This document shows positions 24,264-32,777 of a DNA stretch of 64,000 nt, one piece after another (position 1 is the stretch's first letter; each line of letters starts with the position of its first letter). Under the pieces are notes generated by a model that had not been told where the DNA came from, ran no database searches, and was given only the letters and a program-made list of their open reading frames with translations. Source of the stretch: CAZBLK01 sp964492715 (lineage in GTDB: Bacteria > Bacillota > Clostridia > Lachnospirales > WRBF01). The stretch covers positions 62,001 through 126,000 of the forward strand of contig CAZBLK010000003.1 in assembly GCA_964492715.1 (NCBI GenBank). Reading direction: 5' to 3'. The translations under genes were made by a program, and so were the position numbers.

Positions 24264-24815
24264 TTAATTTCCTTCTTTGCTTAAACTTCCTGACCTTGTG
24301 CGAGTTTTACTGTACGCATATGCTAAAACAGTGCCCAAAATTGCAGTAGTTACAATGTTACCTATACCTGCAACTAAACCTTGTGTAAAAACTTTGTTTG
24401 AAGGCTCTGCGTAAATTAAAATGTCTAGTATAGGCGCAATTAAAAACCAACCAAAAGCATTACCCAAAACATTACCCGTGTTAAAAATGAAAATTTCTTT
24501 TTTACCAAAGACGCCACTTTCCATGTCCAACTTTAAAGTTGTAATGCCCATTACAGCACCCACTACAGCAGAAGAAATAATCCAGCTCCACCAAGGGCCA
24601 TACGACGAAAAATCGTTAAGTGCATGGCCAATAAGACCTATAAGGCTCCCAGTTAACGGGCCAAAAATTGCAGAAAAAAGAGCCAAAACAGCGTACTGAA
24701 TGTTTATAGTAGTGTTTGGAATTGGGGTTGGAATTGATGCAAATCTAGCAAGTACAAAAAACAATGCAGCCCCCACACCTGTAGCAACAAACGTTTTTAT
24801 GGAAACTCGTTTCAT
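24264..24815 (-). CDS. ECF transporter substrate-binding (S) component, UPF0397 family
   Basis: This 183-residue, roughly six-helix S component is predicted to capture the substrate for the ECF complex encoded next to it. The N-terminus SIKTFVATGVGAALFFVLARF and the block PNTTINIQYAVLALFSAIFG are typical of the UPF0397 group, often annotated as riboflavin-type S components although the substrate has not been settled for this family. AAGGAG spaced 8 bases from 24815 decides the start. No vitamin riboswitch was recognised upstream, so regulation gives no clue. Confidence 0.85.
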   Translation of the reverse strand: MKRVSIKTFVATGVGAALFFVLARFASIPTPIPNTTINIQYAVLALFSAIFGPLTGSLIGLIGHALNDFSSYGPWWSWIISSAVVGAVMGITTLKLDMESGVFGKKEIFIFNTGNVLGNAFGWFLIAPILDILIYAEPSNKVFTQGLVAGIGNIVTTAILGTVLAYAYSKTRTRSGSLSKEGN

Positions 24816-25032
24816 TTTCAACACTCCTTATACTTTAAAGTAATTACAACTTTACTTCTTACAATATAAAATGCAAATCTAAAGCAGCAAATATTATTGT
24901 AAAACAATTATATTTGTACATAAGCTTTTTGTCAAGTTGTGTAAATTATAAATTGTTTTAAATTCAGTAAAGGTGAACGAAATAAGTTTATATTCATATT
25001 ATATATTAAATATAACGAAAGGATAGAGAACA

Positions 25033-25521
25033 ATGTATTTCAATAATCCTCATCGTAGAAGTGCGCCAAACAATAGGCATAACAAAAGCCCAAATTCAAT
25101 AGATACAAAACACCGCAAAACAGACTTTGGCCCAAACCCATTTGTTGTAAACATTGAAAAAGCAACAATGAGCAACTGCTATTACAGAACAGCACTATGG
25201 ACTGGCAAGCACTTACAAGTATCTTTAATGAGCATTAATGTTGGCCAAGATATTGGCTTAGAAATTCACCCATATACCGACCAGTTTATTCGTGTCGAAG
25301 AAGGCTACGGCTTAGTTGTTATAGGTGACTCAAAAGAAAGAATGGAATTTCAGTCGCCAATTTATGATAATTGTGCAATAATTATTCCTGCTGGAAAATG
25401 GCATAACATAATTAACTTAGGTGAAAAACCGCTAAAGCTTTACTCAATATACGCCCCTCCGCATCACCCTCATGGAACTATACATGAAACACGAAAAATT
25501 GCTGATTTTAAGGAAAATTAA
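25033..25521 (+). CDS. Cupin-domain protein (mannose-6-phosphate-isomerase-like)
   Basis: This is a 162-residue single-domain cupin. After a basic, disordered N-terminus it shows cupin motif 1 (GLEIHPYTDQFIRVEEGYG) and motif 2 (IIIPAGKWHNIINLGEKPLKLYSIY). The metal-binding His and Glu residues of motif 1 (H, Q/E) and the His of motif 2 (GKWHN) are present, so a divalent metal is probably bound. The C-terminal APPHHPHGTIHETR is characteristic of a widespread cupin group of unknown physiological substrate. AAAGGAT precedes the ATG, and a terminator follows. Confidence 0.85.
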   Translation: MYFNNPHRRSAPNNRHNKSPNSIDTKHRKTDFGPNPFVVNIEKATMSNCYYRTALWTGKHLQVSLMSINVGQDIGLEIHPYTDQFIRVEEGYGLVVIGDSKERMEFQSPIYDNCAIIIPAGKWHNIINLGEKPLKLYSIYAPPHHPHGTIHETRKIADFKEN

Positions 25522-25540
25522 TTTATAGGAGAAGCAAAAT

Positions 25541-25574
25541 AAAATACCCTGCCACAAGCGGTGGGGTATTTTAG
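25541..25574 (+). terminator. Terminator after the cupin gene
   Basis: AAAATACCCTGCCAC pairs with GTGGGGTATTTT around a short loop, 20 bases after the stop codon. Confidence 0.8.
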
Positions 25575-25623
25575 CAATTCGGTTTTTAATGGACATTGTC
25601 TATCGGTCAAAACTGGAATTGCT
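25573..25623. repeat. Small palindromic repeat (51 bp), family B copy 1
   Basis: The ends AGCAATTC and GAATTGCT are inverted, followed inward by GGTTTT/AAAACT and GGACA/TGTCTATC-like blocks. A similar 48-bp unit lies at 31272-31319. It is non-coding and directly abuts the cupin terminator. Confidence 0.6.
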
Positions 25624-25634
25624 ATAAGTAAGCC

Positions 25635-26192
25635 CTAATATTCTGATGAAGCAATTTGTTGAAATAGTCTTTGTGTTTCAGTTTCAAATTTTTCTTTATA
25701 AGGAAAAAGCTTATCAAACTCATCTACTTCATCTTTATTCAAGTGAAAAACAGAGTTTTCAAAAAACATTCCGCTAATTCCATCTAACGCACCTTCATAA
25801 AGTTCTAAAACTTGCAAAGCCTTATGAAATTTCCCTTGTGGTGTCTTTATGCCAAATTTGTCACACGGTACAAAGCCAAACCTGCTGTAATAGTCTGGGT
25901 CGCCATAAATTATAATTGCGTTATAACCTATTTCTTTTGCAACCTTTTTTGAATGGTTTACCAAATAACTTCCAATTCCTTTTCCTTGATATTCTGGCAA
26001 AACACTCAACGGTCCAAAGGTCATCACTTGATGTTCCTTGCCAATTTCGTCTTTAATTACAGCCTTGCTATACATAATGTTTCCAACAATTTTACAGCCA
26101 TCTACTGCAACAAAATCTAATTCATTTATAAAGCAAGAAGCTGTTCTAAGCTTATGAACAAGCAAGTGTTCGTCGCAACCCATTACATGCAA
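25635..26192 (-). CDS. GNAT-family N-acetyltransferase with a lost or displaced start
   Basis: A GNAT acyltransferase: the acetyl-CoA loop is FGPLSVLPEYQGKGIGSYLV, followed by IIYGDPDYYSRFGFVP and the substrate-side C-terminus. The interval given begins at an in-frame TTG. Upstream the same frame stays open for 27 more codons to 26274 and encodes RLEEENDHRAVEELTREAFW, clearly the missing first strand and helix of the fold. However, no ATG, GTG or TTG lies there in frame. A good ATG with AAAGGA upstream is at 26277 but is one base out of frame. So the gene has a small frameshift near its 5' end, an AUU start, or an assembly error. Confidence 0.75.
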   Translation of the reverse strand: MHVMGCDEHLLVHKLRTASCFINELDFVAVDGCKIVGNIMYSKAVIKDEIGKEHQVMTFGPLSVLPEYQGKGIGSYLVNHSKKVAKEIGYNAIIIYGDPDYYSRFGFVPCDKFGIKTPQGKFHKALQVLELYEGALDGISGMFFENSVFHLNKDEVDEFDKLFPYKEKFETETQRLFQQIASSEY

Positions 26193-26285
26193 ATTCCAAA
26201 ATGCTTCTCTCGTTAATTCTTCAACTGCTCTATGATCGTTTTCTTCTTCTAGCCTTATATATAATTCAATAAATCATCAATCCTT

Positions 26286-26328
26286 TTAATAGGTTTTCCC
26301 ATGCTAAGCACAGGAAAACCTATTTTAA
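26286..26328. terminator. Hairpin between pdp and the GNAT gene
   Basis: AATAGGTTTTCC (26288-26299) and GGAAAACCTATT (26313-26324) form a perfect 12-bp stem. T residues follow on the plus strand; on the minus strand the run is A-rich, so termination of the nucleoside operon here may be inefficient. Confidence 0.6.
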
Positions 26329-27588
26329 CTATTCGCTAATAACTAATGCTTCTAAATAAGTATTGCTTGCTCCTTCAAAAAGCTTTTCATCGTCAGCAAA
26401 CAAAACTGCAAGCTCTTGACCTTTTTTAACATTGTCGCCAGTCTTTGCATAAATTTTAATGCCAGCCGCATAATCAATTAAGCTTTCTTTTGTAGCACGC
26501 CCTGCCCCAAGAATAACAGAAGCTATGCCAATTTTTTCGGTATCCATTTTTGAAATAGTTCCGTCTTTTGAAGCAATAACCGAACGTGAGTATTTTGCCT
26601 TTTGGAATTTTTCTGTATCAAAAACAAAACTTGGGTCGCCGCCTTGTGCTTCCACCATTTCTGCAAACTTCTTTTTCGCTTCGCCGTTTTCAATTTTTTG
26701 CAAGGCTAAAATTCTGCATTCTTCTATACTCCCTTTGCCTGCAAGGTGAAGCATTTTAGATGCAAGTAGCAAGCAATCCTCTTTTAAGTCGTCTGGGCCG
26801 CCGCCTGATAACACATCAATTGCTTCAATTACTTCAAGGCTGTTTCCAATTGCACAACCAAGAGGAACGTCCATGTCTGAAATTACAGCGTCGCATTTTC
26901 TGCCAGCTGCAATTCCAATGTCTATCATTGTTTCAGCAAGCTGCCTTGCAAGCTCATCTGTTTTCATGAAAGCACCAGAGCCTTTTTTAACGTCCAAAAC
27001 AATTGCATCAGAACCGCTTGCAAGCTTTTTGCTCATAATACTAGCAGCAATTAACGGAATGTTGTCAACTGTTCCAGTTACGTCACGAAGTGCATAAAGC
27101 TTTTTATCAGCTGGTGCAAGGTTTCCGCTTTGCCCAATTACAGCAATGCCAGTTTTGTTAACTATAGAAAAAAAGTCGTCCATGCCAAACTCTGTTTTAA
27201 GCCCAGGGAAAGATTCTAGCTTGTCAACCGTTCCGCCAGTGTGCCCAAGCCCCCTCCCAGACATTTTTGCAACTTTAACTCCGCAAGCTGCAACAATTGG
27301 TGTAATGACAAGCGTCGTCTTGTCACCTACCCCACCAGTTGAATGCTTGTCAACTTTAATGCCTTCAATAGGCGACAAGTCAACCATATCGCCCGAATGT
27401 GCCATTGCTATAGTTAAATCTGCAATTTCCCTTTTGTCCATGCCATTAAAATAAATAGACATCAAAAGTGCAGATGTTTGATAGTCAGGAATAGACCCGT
27501 CTGTTACGCCATTTACAAAAAACTTAATCTCCTCTGTAGTAAGCTTTTCGCCATTTCTTTTTTTAACAATGATATCGTACATTCGCAT
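26329..27588 (-). CDS. pdp: Pyrimidine-nucleoside phosphorylase
   Basis: This enzyme splits uridine, thymidine and deoxyuridine with phosphate, giving the base and (deoxy)ribose 1-phosphate. The 419 residues match the family throughout: MRMYDIIVKKRNGEKLTTEE, the phosphate-binding VDKHSTGGVGDKTTL, SGRGLGHTGGTVDKLE (signature), LYALRDVTGTVDNIPLIAAS and LDVKKGSGAFMKT. It starts 3 bp after the NupQ-type permease stop, placing salvage catabolism in the same transcript as uptake. Confidence 0.95.
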   Translation of the reverse strand: MRMYDIIVKKRNGEKLTTEEIKFFVNGVTDGSIPDYQTSALLMSIYFNGMDKREIADLTIAMAHSGDMVDLSPIEGIKVDKHSTGGVGDKTTLVITPIVAACGVKVAKMSGRGLGHTGGTVDKLESFPGLKTEFGMDDFFSIVNKTGIAVIGQSGNLAPADKKLYALRDVTGTVDNIPLIAASIMSKKLASGSDAIVLDVKKGSGAFMKTDELARQLAETMIDIGIAAGRKCDAVISDMDVPLGCAIGNSLEVIEAIDVLSGGGPDDLKEDCLLLASKMLHLAGKGSIEECRILALQKIENGEAKKKFAEMVEAQGGDPSFVFDTEKFQKAKYSRSVIASKDGTISKMDTEKIGIASVILGAGRATKESLIDYAAGIKIYAKTGDNVKKGQELAVLFADDEKLFEGASNTYLEALVISE

Positions 27589-27591
27589 AGC

Positions 27592-28554
27592 TTATCTCGC
27601 TCCTTTGTCGTATGGTACACCTGCTGCTTTTGGCGCTTGTGAATTTTTTGAAGAAAATGCAAGCACGACAAGCGTTGCCACATATGGTACAATTTTGTAG
27701 GCATAGTCAGGTATACCTAGGCTAACCAAAAACGGAACAGACACGTATGTTGAAGAAATAGTTTTTGCAAGCCCAAAAAACAAAGCTGCAATAAAAATTC
27801 TAGCTGGCTTCCATTGGCCAAAAATTAAAACAGCCAAAGCTAAAAAGCCGTAACCAGCAACATCAGCGTTAAAGTTAATTGATGTAGGCACAACAAAAAT
27901 AAGCCCACCCATTCCAGCAAAAGCACCGGAAATTATAACGCCTGTGTAACGTGTAACGGCAACATTAATGCCTACAGAGTCTGCTGCCTGTGGGTTTTCA
28001 CCGCATGAACGCAGGCGCAACCCAAAACGAGTTTTATATAAAACAATTGAGCTTACAATAAGCAAAGCTATGCCTATATAAGTTGTAATATATGTGTTTT
28101 GGAAAAGCAGTGGCCCAATTATCGGTATTCCACCAAGAACAGGCACGCTTTGGATACGGAAAACATTTGTAAACTGAACTTGCTGAACAGTTTGTATCAT
28201 ACGTGCTGTAAAAATTGCAAATGCAGGTGCAAACATGTTAAGTGCTGTACCAGAAATAACTTGGTCTGCGTTCATATTAATTGCGGCATAAGCATGAAGT
28301 AATGAAAAAGCTGCCCCTGTAGCCGCTGCAATTAACAAAGCAATAATCATTAAAAGCTGTGGGGAAATAACCACACCAGCAAGCTGAATTCTGCTTATGA
28401 AAAGAATACTAGTGAAAGCACCCATTATCATAATACCTTCAAGAGCAATGTTAACAACACCGCTTCGTTCACTAAACATACCTCCAAGTGCTACGACTAA
28501 AAGCGGAATCGAAAAAAACATAGTCTGTTGAAACAAAAAGAAAAGTGTACTCAT
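27592..28554 (-). CDS. nupQ: Nucleoside ABC transporter permease (NupQ/YufQ type)
   Basis: This is a 320-residue permease of the branched-chain-type (LivH/LivM) ABC family with 8-9 membrane helices. The conserved region SERSGVVNIALEGIMIMGAF near the N-terminus and RLRSCGENPQAADSVGINV, followed by the GAFAGMGGLIFV helix, are typical of simple-sugar/nucleoside uptake permeases. It begins 1 bp after the NupP-type permease and precedes pdp. With the BMP lipoprotein and the double ATPase it completes a nucleoside importer. Confidence 0.9.
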   Translation of the reverse strand: MSTLFFLFQQTMFFSIPLLVVALGGMFSERSGVVNIALEGIMIMGAFTSILFISRIQLAGVVISPQLLMIIALLIAAATGAAFSLLHAYAAINMNADQVISGTALNMFAPAFAIFTARMIQTVQQVQFTNVFRIQSVPVLGGIPIIGPLLFQNTYITTYIGIALLIVSSIVLYKTRFGLRLRSCGENPQAADSVGINVAVTRYTGVIISGAFAGMGGLIFVVPTSINFNADVAGYGFLALAVLIFGQWKPARIFIAALFFGLAKTISSTYVSVPFLVSLGIPDYAYKIVPYVATLVVLAFSSKNSQAPKAAGVPYDKGAR

Positions 28555-28555
28555 G

Positions 28556-29713
28556 CTAACTCCCCTCCTTGCCTTTTTTTGCGTCTTTTGTGCTTTGCGG
28601 AGCGTTTATGTTGTCTACGTTTTTGTCGGTAAGCCTTGACATACGACGGCGTTCAACAAACTTTTTAACAATAAGAGCAAAGGCACTGAAATAAACTATT
28701 GCTGAAACTATAATATTTATAATTTCAGGTGTAAAGTTGTAAAGCTGCATGTAAAAGCCGCCTTGTGTAAGGTATGAGATGAAAACCCCTGAAAACAAAA
28801 TGCCAATTGGGTTTGATAAGCCTAAAAGCGCAACAGGTATTCCAAGGAAACCTTCGTTAGGAAGTATGTCAATAACTTCAATGTGCTTGCCAGAACCAGC
28901 CAAAAGAAGAAGACCGCCACCAAGACCAGCCAATGCACCAGCAATTACCATAGACGTAGCAATGCTTCGCTTTTCGTTTATACCAGCGTATTTACTTGCG
29001 TGGCGGTTAAAACCACACGCTCGAAGCTCAAAGCCAAAAACTGTCTTGTACAAAACAAAATATACTATAATAACAACAGCAATTGCAATAAAAATACCAG
29101 CGTTTACACTTGAGCCAGCAAAAATTTCGTTAAGACCAAGCTTTGGAATAGTTGAACTTTTGGGAAGAAGCTTTGATTGGTTTTTTAACGTATCAAAAAT
29201 GGTTTTGTCAAACTTTGTAAGCATGTTAACAAGGTATAACCCTATGTAGTTCATCATAATAGTAGAAATAACCTCATTAACATTTAAAAATGCTTTTAAT
29301 AAACCAGGAATTAACGCCCATAAAGCACCACCAACCATTGCTGCAAAAAGTGCAACAACCCAGTGAACACTTCCAAAATATGTTGCTTTAATTCCAACAA
29401 CCACAGCACAATAAGCCCCAACATAAAACTGCCCCGAAGCACCAATGTTGAAAAGCCCAGTTTTAAAAGCAAAACCAACGGAAAGACCTGTTAAAATAAT
29501 CGGCGTAGCAAAATAAAGCGTGTCACCAAGCCCTTTAGCACCGCCAGCAAAACCGCCCGAAAGTATTGTAACAAAGCCGTTTACAGCTTGTTGAGAATTG
29601 CTAATAAACAAAATGATAAACCCAAAAAGAAGCCCAATAACAATTGCAATCAAAGACGAAGAAAAGCTAAGAAACGAATCAGATTGCACGAAGTTTTTAA
29701 ACCACGCCTTCAT
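28556..29713 (-). CDS. nupP: Nucleoside ABC transporter permease (NupP/YufP type)
   Basis: This is the second, longer permease (385 residues), heterodimer partner of NupQ. Seen: GFAFKTGLFNIGASGQFYVGAY, NEVISTIMMNYIGLYLVN and FELRACGFNRHASKYAGIN, the coupling-loop motif shared with NupQ. The C-terminal tail is charged and cytoplasmic (VERRRMSRLTDKNVDN). The 5' end overlaps the ATPase gene by 17 bp, so it is translationally coupled. Confidence 0.9.
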   Translation of the reverse strand: MKAWFKNFVQSDSFLSFSSSLIAIVIGLLFGFIILFISNSQQAVNGFVTILSGGFAGGAKGLGDTLYFATPIILTGLSVGFAFKTGLFNIGASGQFYVGAYCAVVVGIKATYFGSVHWVVALFAAMVGGALWALIPGLLKAFLNVNEVISTIMMNYIGLYLVNMLTKFDKTIFDTLKNQSKLLPKSSTIPKLGLNEIFAGSSVNAGIFIAIAVVIIVYFVLYKTVFGFELRACGFNRHASKYAGINEKRSIATSMVIAGALAGLGGGLLLLAGSGKHIEVIDILPNEGFLGIPVALLGLSNPIGILFSGVFISYLTQGGFYMQLYNFTPEIINIIVSAIVYFSAFALIVKKFVERRRMSRLTDKNVDNINAPQSTKDAKKGKEGS

Positions 29714-31247
29714 TTAAAGCCCTCCTTTTTGAGCCTGCCATGTAAAGCCCAAGCTCCTCAACTGTTACATTTTTAGGGTCAAACTCGCCTACAAGCTCGC
29801 CCTCAGAAATTACTAAAATTCTGTCACTCACGTTCATTACCTCATCAAGCTCTAACGAAACTAAAAGCACAGCTTTGTTTGCGTCCCTTTGTGCCACAAG
29901 CTGTTGGTGTATATATTCAATTGCACCAACGTCCAAACCTCTTGTTGGCTGAACAGCAATTAAAAGATTTGGGTTTTTGTCAATTTCCCGAGCAATAATT
30001 GCCTTTTGTTGGTTGCCGCCCGACATACTTCTAGCAGAAGTTTTAGGCCCTTGCGAGCAGCGAATATCAAATTTCTTAATTAAAGTTTTTGCATGGTTTG
30101 ATATATTTTCAAAGTTAAGCACACCGAATTTTGAAAATTTATCTGTAAAGTAAGTTTGGAGTGCAATGTTTTCACCCAAAGGATAGTCCAAAACAAGCCC
30201 ATGCCTATGCCTGTCCTCTGGAATGTGCGACATGCCAGAAAGCGAGCGCTGTCTAATAGTTGAGCTTGTAATGTCGTTACCATCAAGAACAATTTTTCCG
30301 CTGTCTGCATTTGCCAGCCCTGTAATAGCATAAACAAGTTCACTTTGCCCGTTACCTTCAATGCCTGCAATGCAAACTATTTCACCTTTGCGAACGTTAA
30401 ACGAAACATTGTCAACAACGTTTTTACCAGTTCGCTTAGACTTAACGCAAAGTTTTTCAACAGTTAAAACATTTTCTTTAGGTGCTGCTTCCTTCTTTTT
30501 TACTGCAAAGCTAACGTTACGCCCAACCATCATTTTGGAAAGTTCCTCTTTTGAAGCATTAGAAACGTCAACTGTGCCGATATACGCACCTTTTCTTAAA
30601 ACAGTGCATCTGTTTGCAACCTTTTTAATTTCGTCAAGCTTATGTGTAATGAAAATAATTGACTTACCCTCGTCTGACAGCCCTTGCATAATCTTCATAA
30701 GCTCGTCTATTTCGTGCGGTGTTAACACCGCAGTAGGCTCGTCAAAGATAAGAATTTCATTTTCACGATAAAGCATTTTTAAAATTTCTACACGCTGCTG
30801 CATACCAACTGTGATGTCAGAAATTACGGCGTCTGGGTCAATGCTAAGCTTATATTTTTCAGAAATTTCTACAACACGCTTACGTGCAGTTTGCATTTCC
30901 AAAAAGCCGCCATTAACAGTTTCTACACCCAAAATAATGTTTTCAAGCACAGTAAAATTTTCAACAAGCTTAAAATGCTGGTGCACCATGCCGATACCAA
31001 GCTTGTTTGCGTGCTTAGGGCCTGTAATTTTTACGGAAACGCCGTCTTTTTTAATTTCGCCTGCTTCTGGCTGATAAAGACCAAAAAGAACACTCATAAG
31101 AGTAGACTTACCTGCACCGTTTTCGCCCAAAAGAGCATGAATCTCGCCTTTTTTAAGCTGGAGGGTTATGTTGTCATTTGCAATAATGCCAGGGAATTTT
31201 TTTGTTATGTTAAGCATTTCAATAACATAACTTTCGCTCATACTCAT
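29697..31247 (-). CDS. nupO: Nucleoside ABC transporter ATP-binding protein with two ABC domains (NupO/YufO type)
   Basis: This is a 516-residue tandem ATPase. Domain 1 has Walker A LGENGAGKST, a TVGMQQRVEILK signature and Walker B LIFDEPTAVLTP. Domain 2 has a degenerate Walker A (GIEGNGQSELV), signature SGGNQQKAIIA and AVQPTRGLDVG in place of the usual DEP Walker B, the asymmetry normal for this family. The frame extends to a GTG at 31259, but that codon overlaps the AGGAGG sequence; the ATG at 31247 fits better. A terminator-like hairpin separates it from the binding-protein gene upstream, probably setting more lipoprotein than ATPase. Confidence 0.92.
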   Translation of the reverse strand: MSMSESYVIEMLNITKKFPGIIANDNITLQLKKGEIHALLGENGAGKSTLMSVLFGLYQPEAGEIKKDGVSVKITGPKHANKLGIGMVHQHFKLVENFTVLENIILGVETVNGGFLEMQTARKRVVEISEKYKLSIDPDAVISDITVGMQQRVEILKMLYRENEILIFDEPTAVLTPHEIDELMKIMQGLSDEGKSIIFITHKLDEIKKVANRCTVLRKGAYIGTVDVSNASKEELSKMMVGRNVSFAVKKKEAAPKENVLTVEKLCVKSKRTGKNVVDNVSFNVRKGEIVCIAGIEGNGQSELVYAITGLANADSGKIVLDGNDITSSTIRQRSLSGMSHIPEDRHRHGLVLDYPLGENIALQTYFTDKFSKFGVLNFENISNHAKTLIKKFDIRCSQGPKTSARSMSGGNQQKAIIAREIDKNPNLLIAVQPTRGLDVGAIEYIHQQLVAQRDANKAVLLVSLELDEVMNVSDRILVISEGELVGEFDPKNVTVEELGLYMAGSKRRALNEGVV

Positions 31248-31271
31248 ATGTTTGGACACCTCCTACTTATA

Positions 31272-31319
31272 CCAATCCAGTTTTTAGTAGACATAGTCTA
31301 TTTGTATAAACTTGAATTG
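31272..31319. repeat. Small palindromic repeat (about 48 bp), family B copy 2
   Basis: CAATCCAGTTTTTAG and ATAAACTTGAATTG are imperfect inverted arms around TAGACATAGTCTA. It resembles the unit at 25573-25623 (GTTTTTA, GACAT.GTCTAT and TCAAAACT blocks). It lies between the BMP terminator and nupO. Confidence 0.55.
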
Positions 31320-31350
31320 TTATGTTTTGCTTTTTTATTTGCTTTTATTT

Positions 31351-31384
31351 AGAAAAGTCCCAAGCAAAACGCAAGGGACTTTAT
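31351..31384 (-). terminator. Terminator/attenuator after the BMP lipoprotein gene
   Basis: On the minus strand AAAGTCCC pairs with GGGACTTTT around a partly self-complementary loop, 50 bases after the lipoprotein stop codon. The rest of the transporter operon lies downstream, so it probably reduces rather than stops transcription. Confidence 0.7.
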
Positions 31385-31432
31385 CATAATTTTAATACAG
31401 TAGATAATACATCTTAAAAATTAAAGTGCATA

Positions 31433-32611
31433 TTAAGCAATTTCTTCAAGCTTAACTGCCTTAACCTTTAAGTCCTTTAGAGTTACTTCGTTTGTACCAT
31501 CAGTATCTTTTTGTAGAGAAATTGAGTTCGACTTTAATGCGTTGTAAATTTTGTCGTAGTCAGCTTGTGTAAATTTGCTGAACTTGCTAAAGTCTTGTGG
31601 CAAACCAATGCCATCAACGTCTGCAGCAAGAGTAGCACTTACACCGCCTGGGAACTTGCCTTCATAGTAAAGCTTAGTTGCGTCGTAAACTGAAACGCCA
31701 AGCATCTTCATAGCTGAAGTAATAACTGTTGGTGATTCACTGCTTTGGTCAACGTCAACACCAATTACTTTACCGTTTGAAGATTCAGCAGCAGCCATTA
31801 CAGAGTTACCTACAGCGCCGCCGCAAGCAAAAATAACTTCTGTGCCTGATTGATACCAAGAAGCAGCTCTAGCTTGAACTTCTGGAGTAGCTGAGAAACC
31901 GCCAGTGTAGTTGTACTTAACTGAAACTGAACCTTCGCCAAGACCTAATTCTTCAGCTGCATATTCAGCACCTTGAACAAAACCGTAACCGAAACGAACA
32001 ACAGCTGGAACAGCCATACCGCCCATGAAACCAAGCTTAGTATAACCTTCCTTTACAGCAGCGTAGCCAGCAAGGAAACCTGATTGTTCTTCAGCATAAA
32101 ATACTGAGTAAACGTTATCATTAATTTTGAAGTCTGTGTAAGTTCCGTCTTGTGGAAAACCGTCAACAAGAACAAACTTTACATCTGGATAAGTGTCTTG
32201 TGCAATGTAAACTGCTGGCTCAAACAAGAAGCCTGGAGTAACAATAAGCTTTGCGCCACCTCTTACAGCCAAGTCGATAGTTGCAAGGTAAGCGTCAGTT
32301 GTCTTTTCAAGTGGTTGATAGTACTTGTAAGTTTTTCCAGCTTCCTTAGCGTACTTTTCAAGACCTTCCCAAGAACCTTGGTTGAAAGACTTGTCGTTAA
32401 TTGTACCTACGTCTGTTACAAGAGCAAGCTCATAACCTTCAGCGCTTGCTGTTTCTGTTGCAGCTTCAGAAGGCGCTGGAGTTGCAGAAGCTTCTGTTGT
32501 AGCCTCTGATGGTGATGGGGTTGGTGATGTTTGTGCTGGTTGTTGTGTGCAAGCTCCAAACATTGTTACGCTAAGTGCAAGAGCAATAAAAGCACCTACT
32601 GCTTTTTTCAT
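31433..32611 (-). CDS. nupN: BMP-family nucleoside-binding lipoprotein (NupN type)
   Basis: This is a 392-residue lipoprotein receptor of the basic-membrane-protein family, which presents nucleosides to the NupOPQ importer. The N-terminal signal ends in a lipobox (SVTMFGAC), so Cys21 is lipidated. A Ser/Thr/Ala/Glu-rich spacer of about 35 residues precedes the periplasmic-binding fold (ALVTDVGTINDKSFNQGSWEG, NDNVYSVFYAEEQSGFLAGY, GGMAVPAVVRFGYGF, VIGVDVDQS). All these are BMP/PnrA landmarks. GGAGG precedes the ATG. A perfect inverted repeat 34 bases upstream is a likely operator. Confidence 0.93.
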   Translation of the reverse strand: MKKAVGAFIALALSVTMFGACTQQPAQTSPTPSPSEATTEASATPAPSEAATETASAEGYELALVTDVGTINDKSFNQGSWEGLEKYAKEAGKTYKYYQPLEKTTDAYLATIDLAVRGGAKLIVTPGFLFEPAVYIAQDTYPDVKFVLVDGFPQDGTYTDFKINDNVYSVFYAEEQSGFLAGYAAVKEGYTKLGFMGGMAVPAVVRFGYGFVQGAEYAAEELGLGEGSVSVKYNYTGGFSATPEVQARAASWYQSGTEVIFACGGAVGNSVMAAAESSNGKVIGVDVDQSSESPTVITSAMKMLGVSVYDATKLYYEGKFPGGVSATLAADVDGIGLPQDFSKFSKFTQADYDKIYNALKSNSISLQKDTDGTNEVTLKDLKVKAVKLEEIA

Positions 32612-32644
32612 TGTTTTTCCTCCTTAGAATTAAACACATTTACC

Positions 32645-32672
32645 TATAATAGAAATTTATACTTCTATTATA
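32645..32672 (-). promoter_or_regulatory. Perfect inverted repeat upstream of the BMP lipoprotein gene (candidate operator)
   Basis: TATAATAGAA and TTCTATTATA are exact inverses separated by 8 bases. The site includes TATAAT-like hexamers, so a bound repressor would cover the promoter. The regulator is unknown; no nucleoside-responsive repressor gene is nearby. Confidence 0.5.
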
Positions 32673-32777
32673 AACTATATTTAAACATGTATGAAACGAA
32701 AGATAATAATATACTAAATCATTACTCATTTCAAACATGTTTTTGACCAATTTAACTAATAAAACTAATAATTGCAA

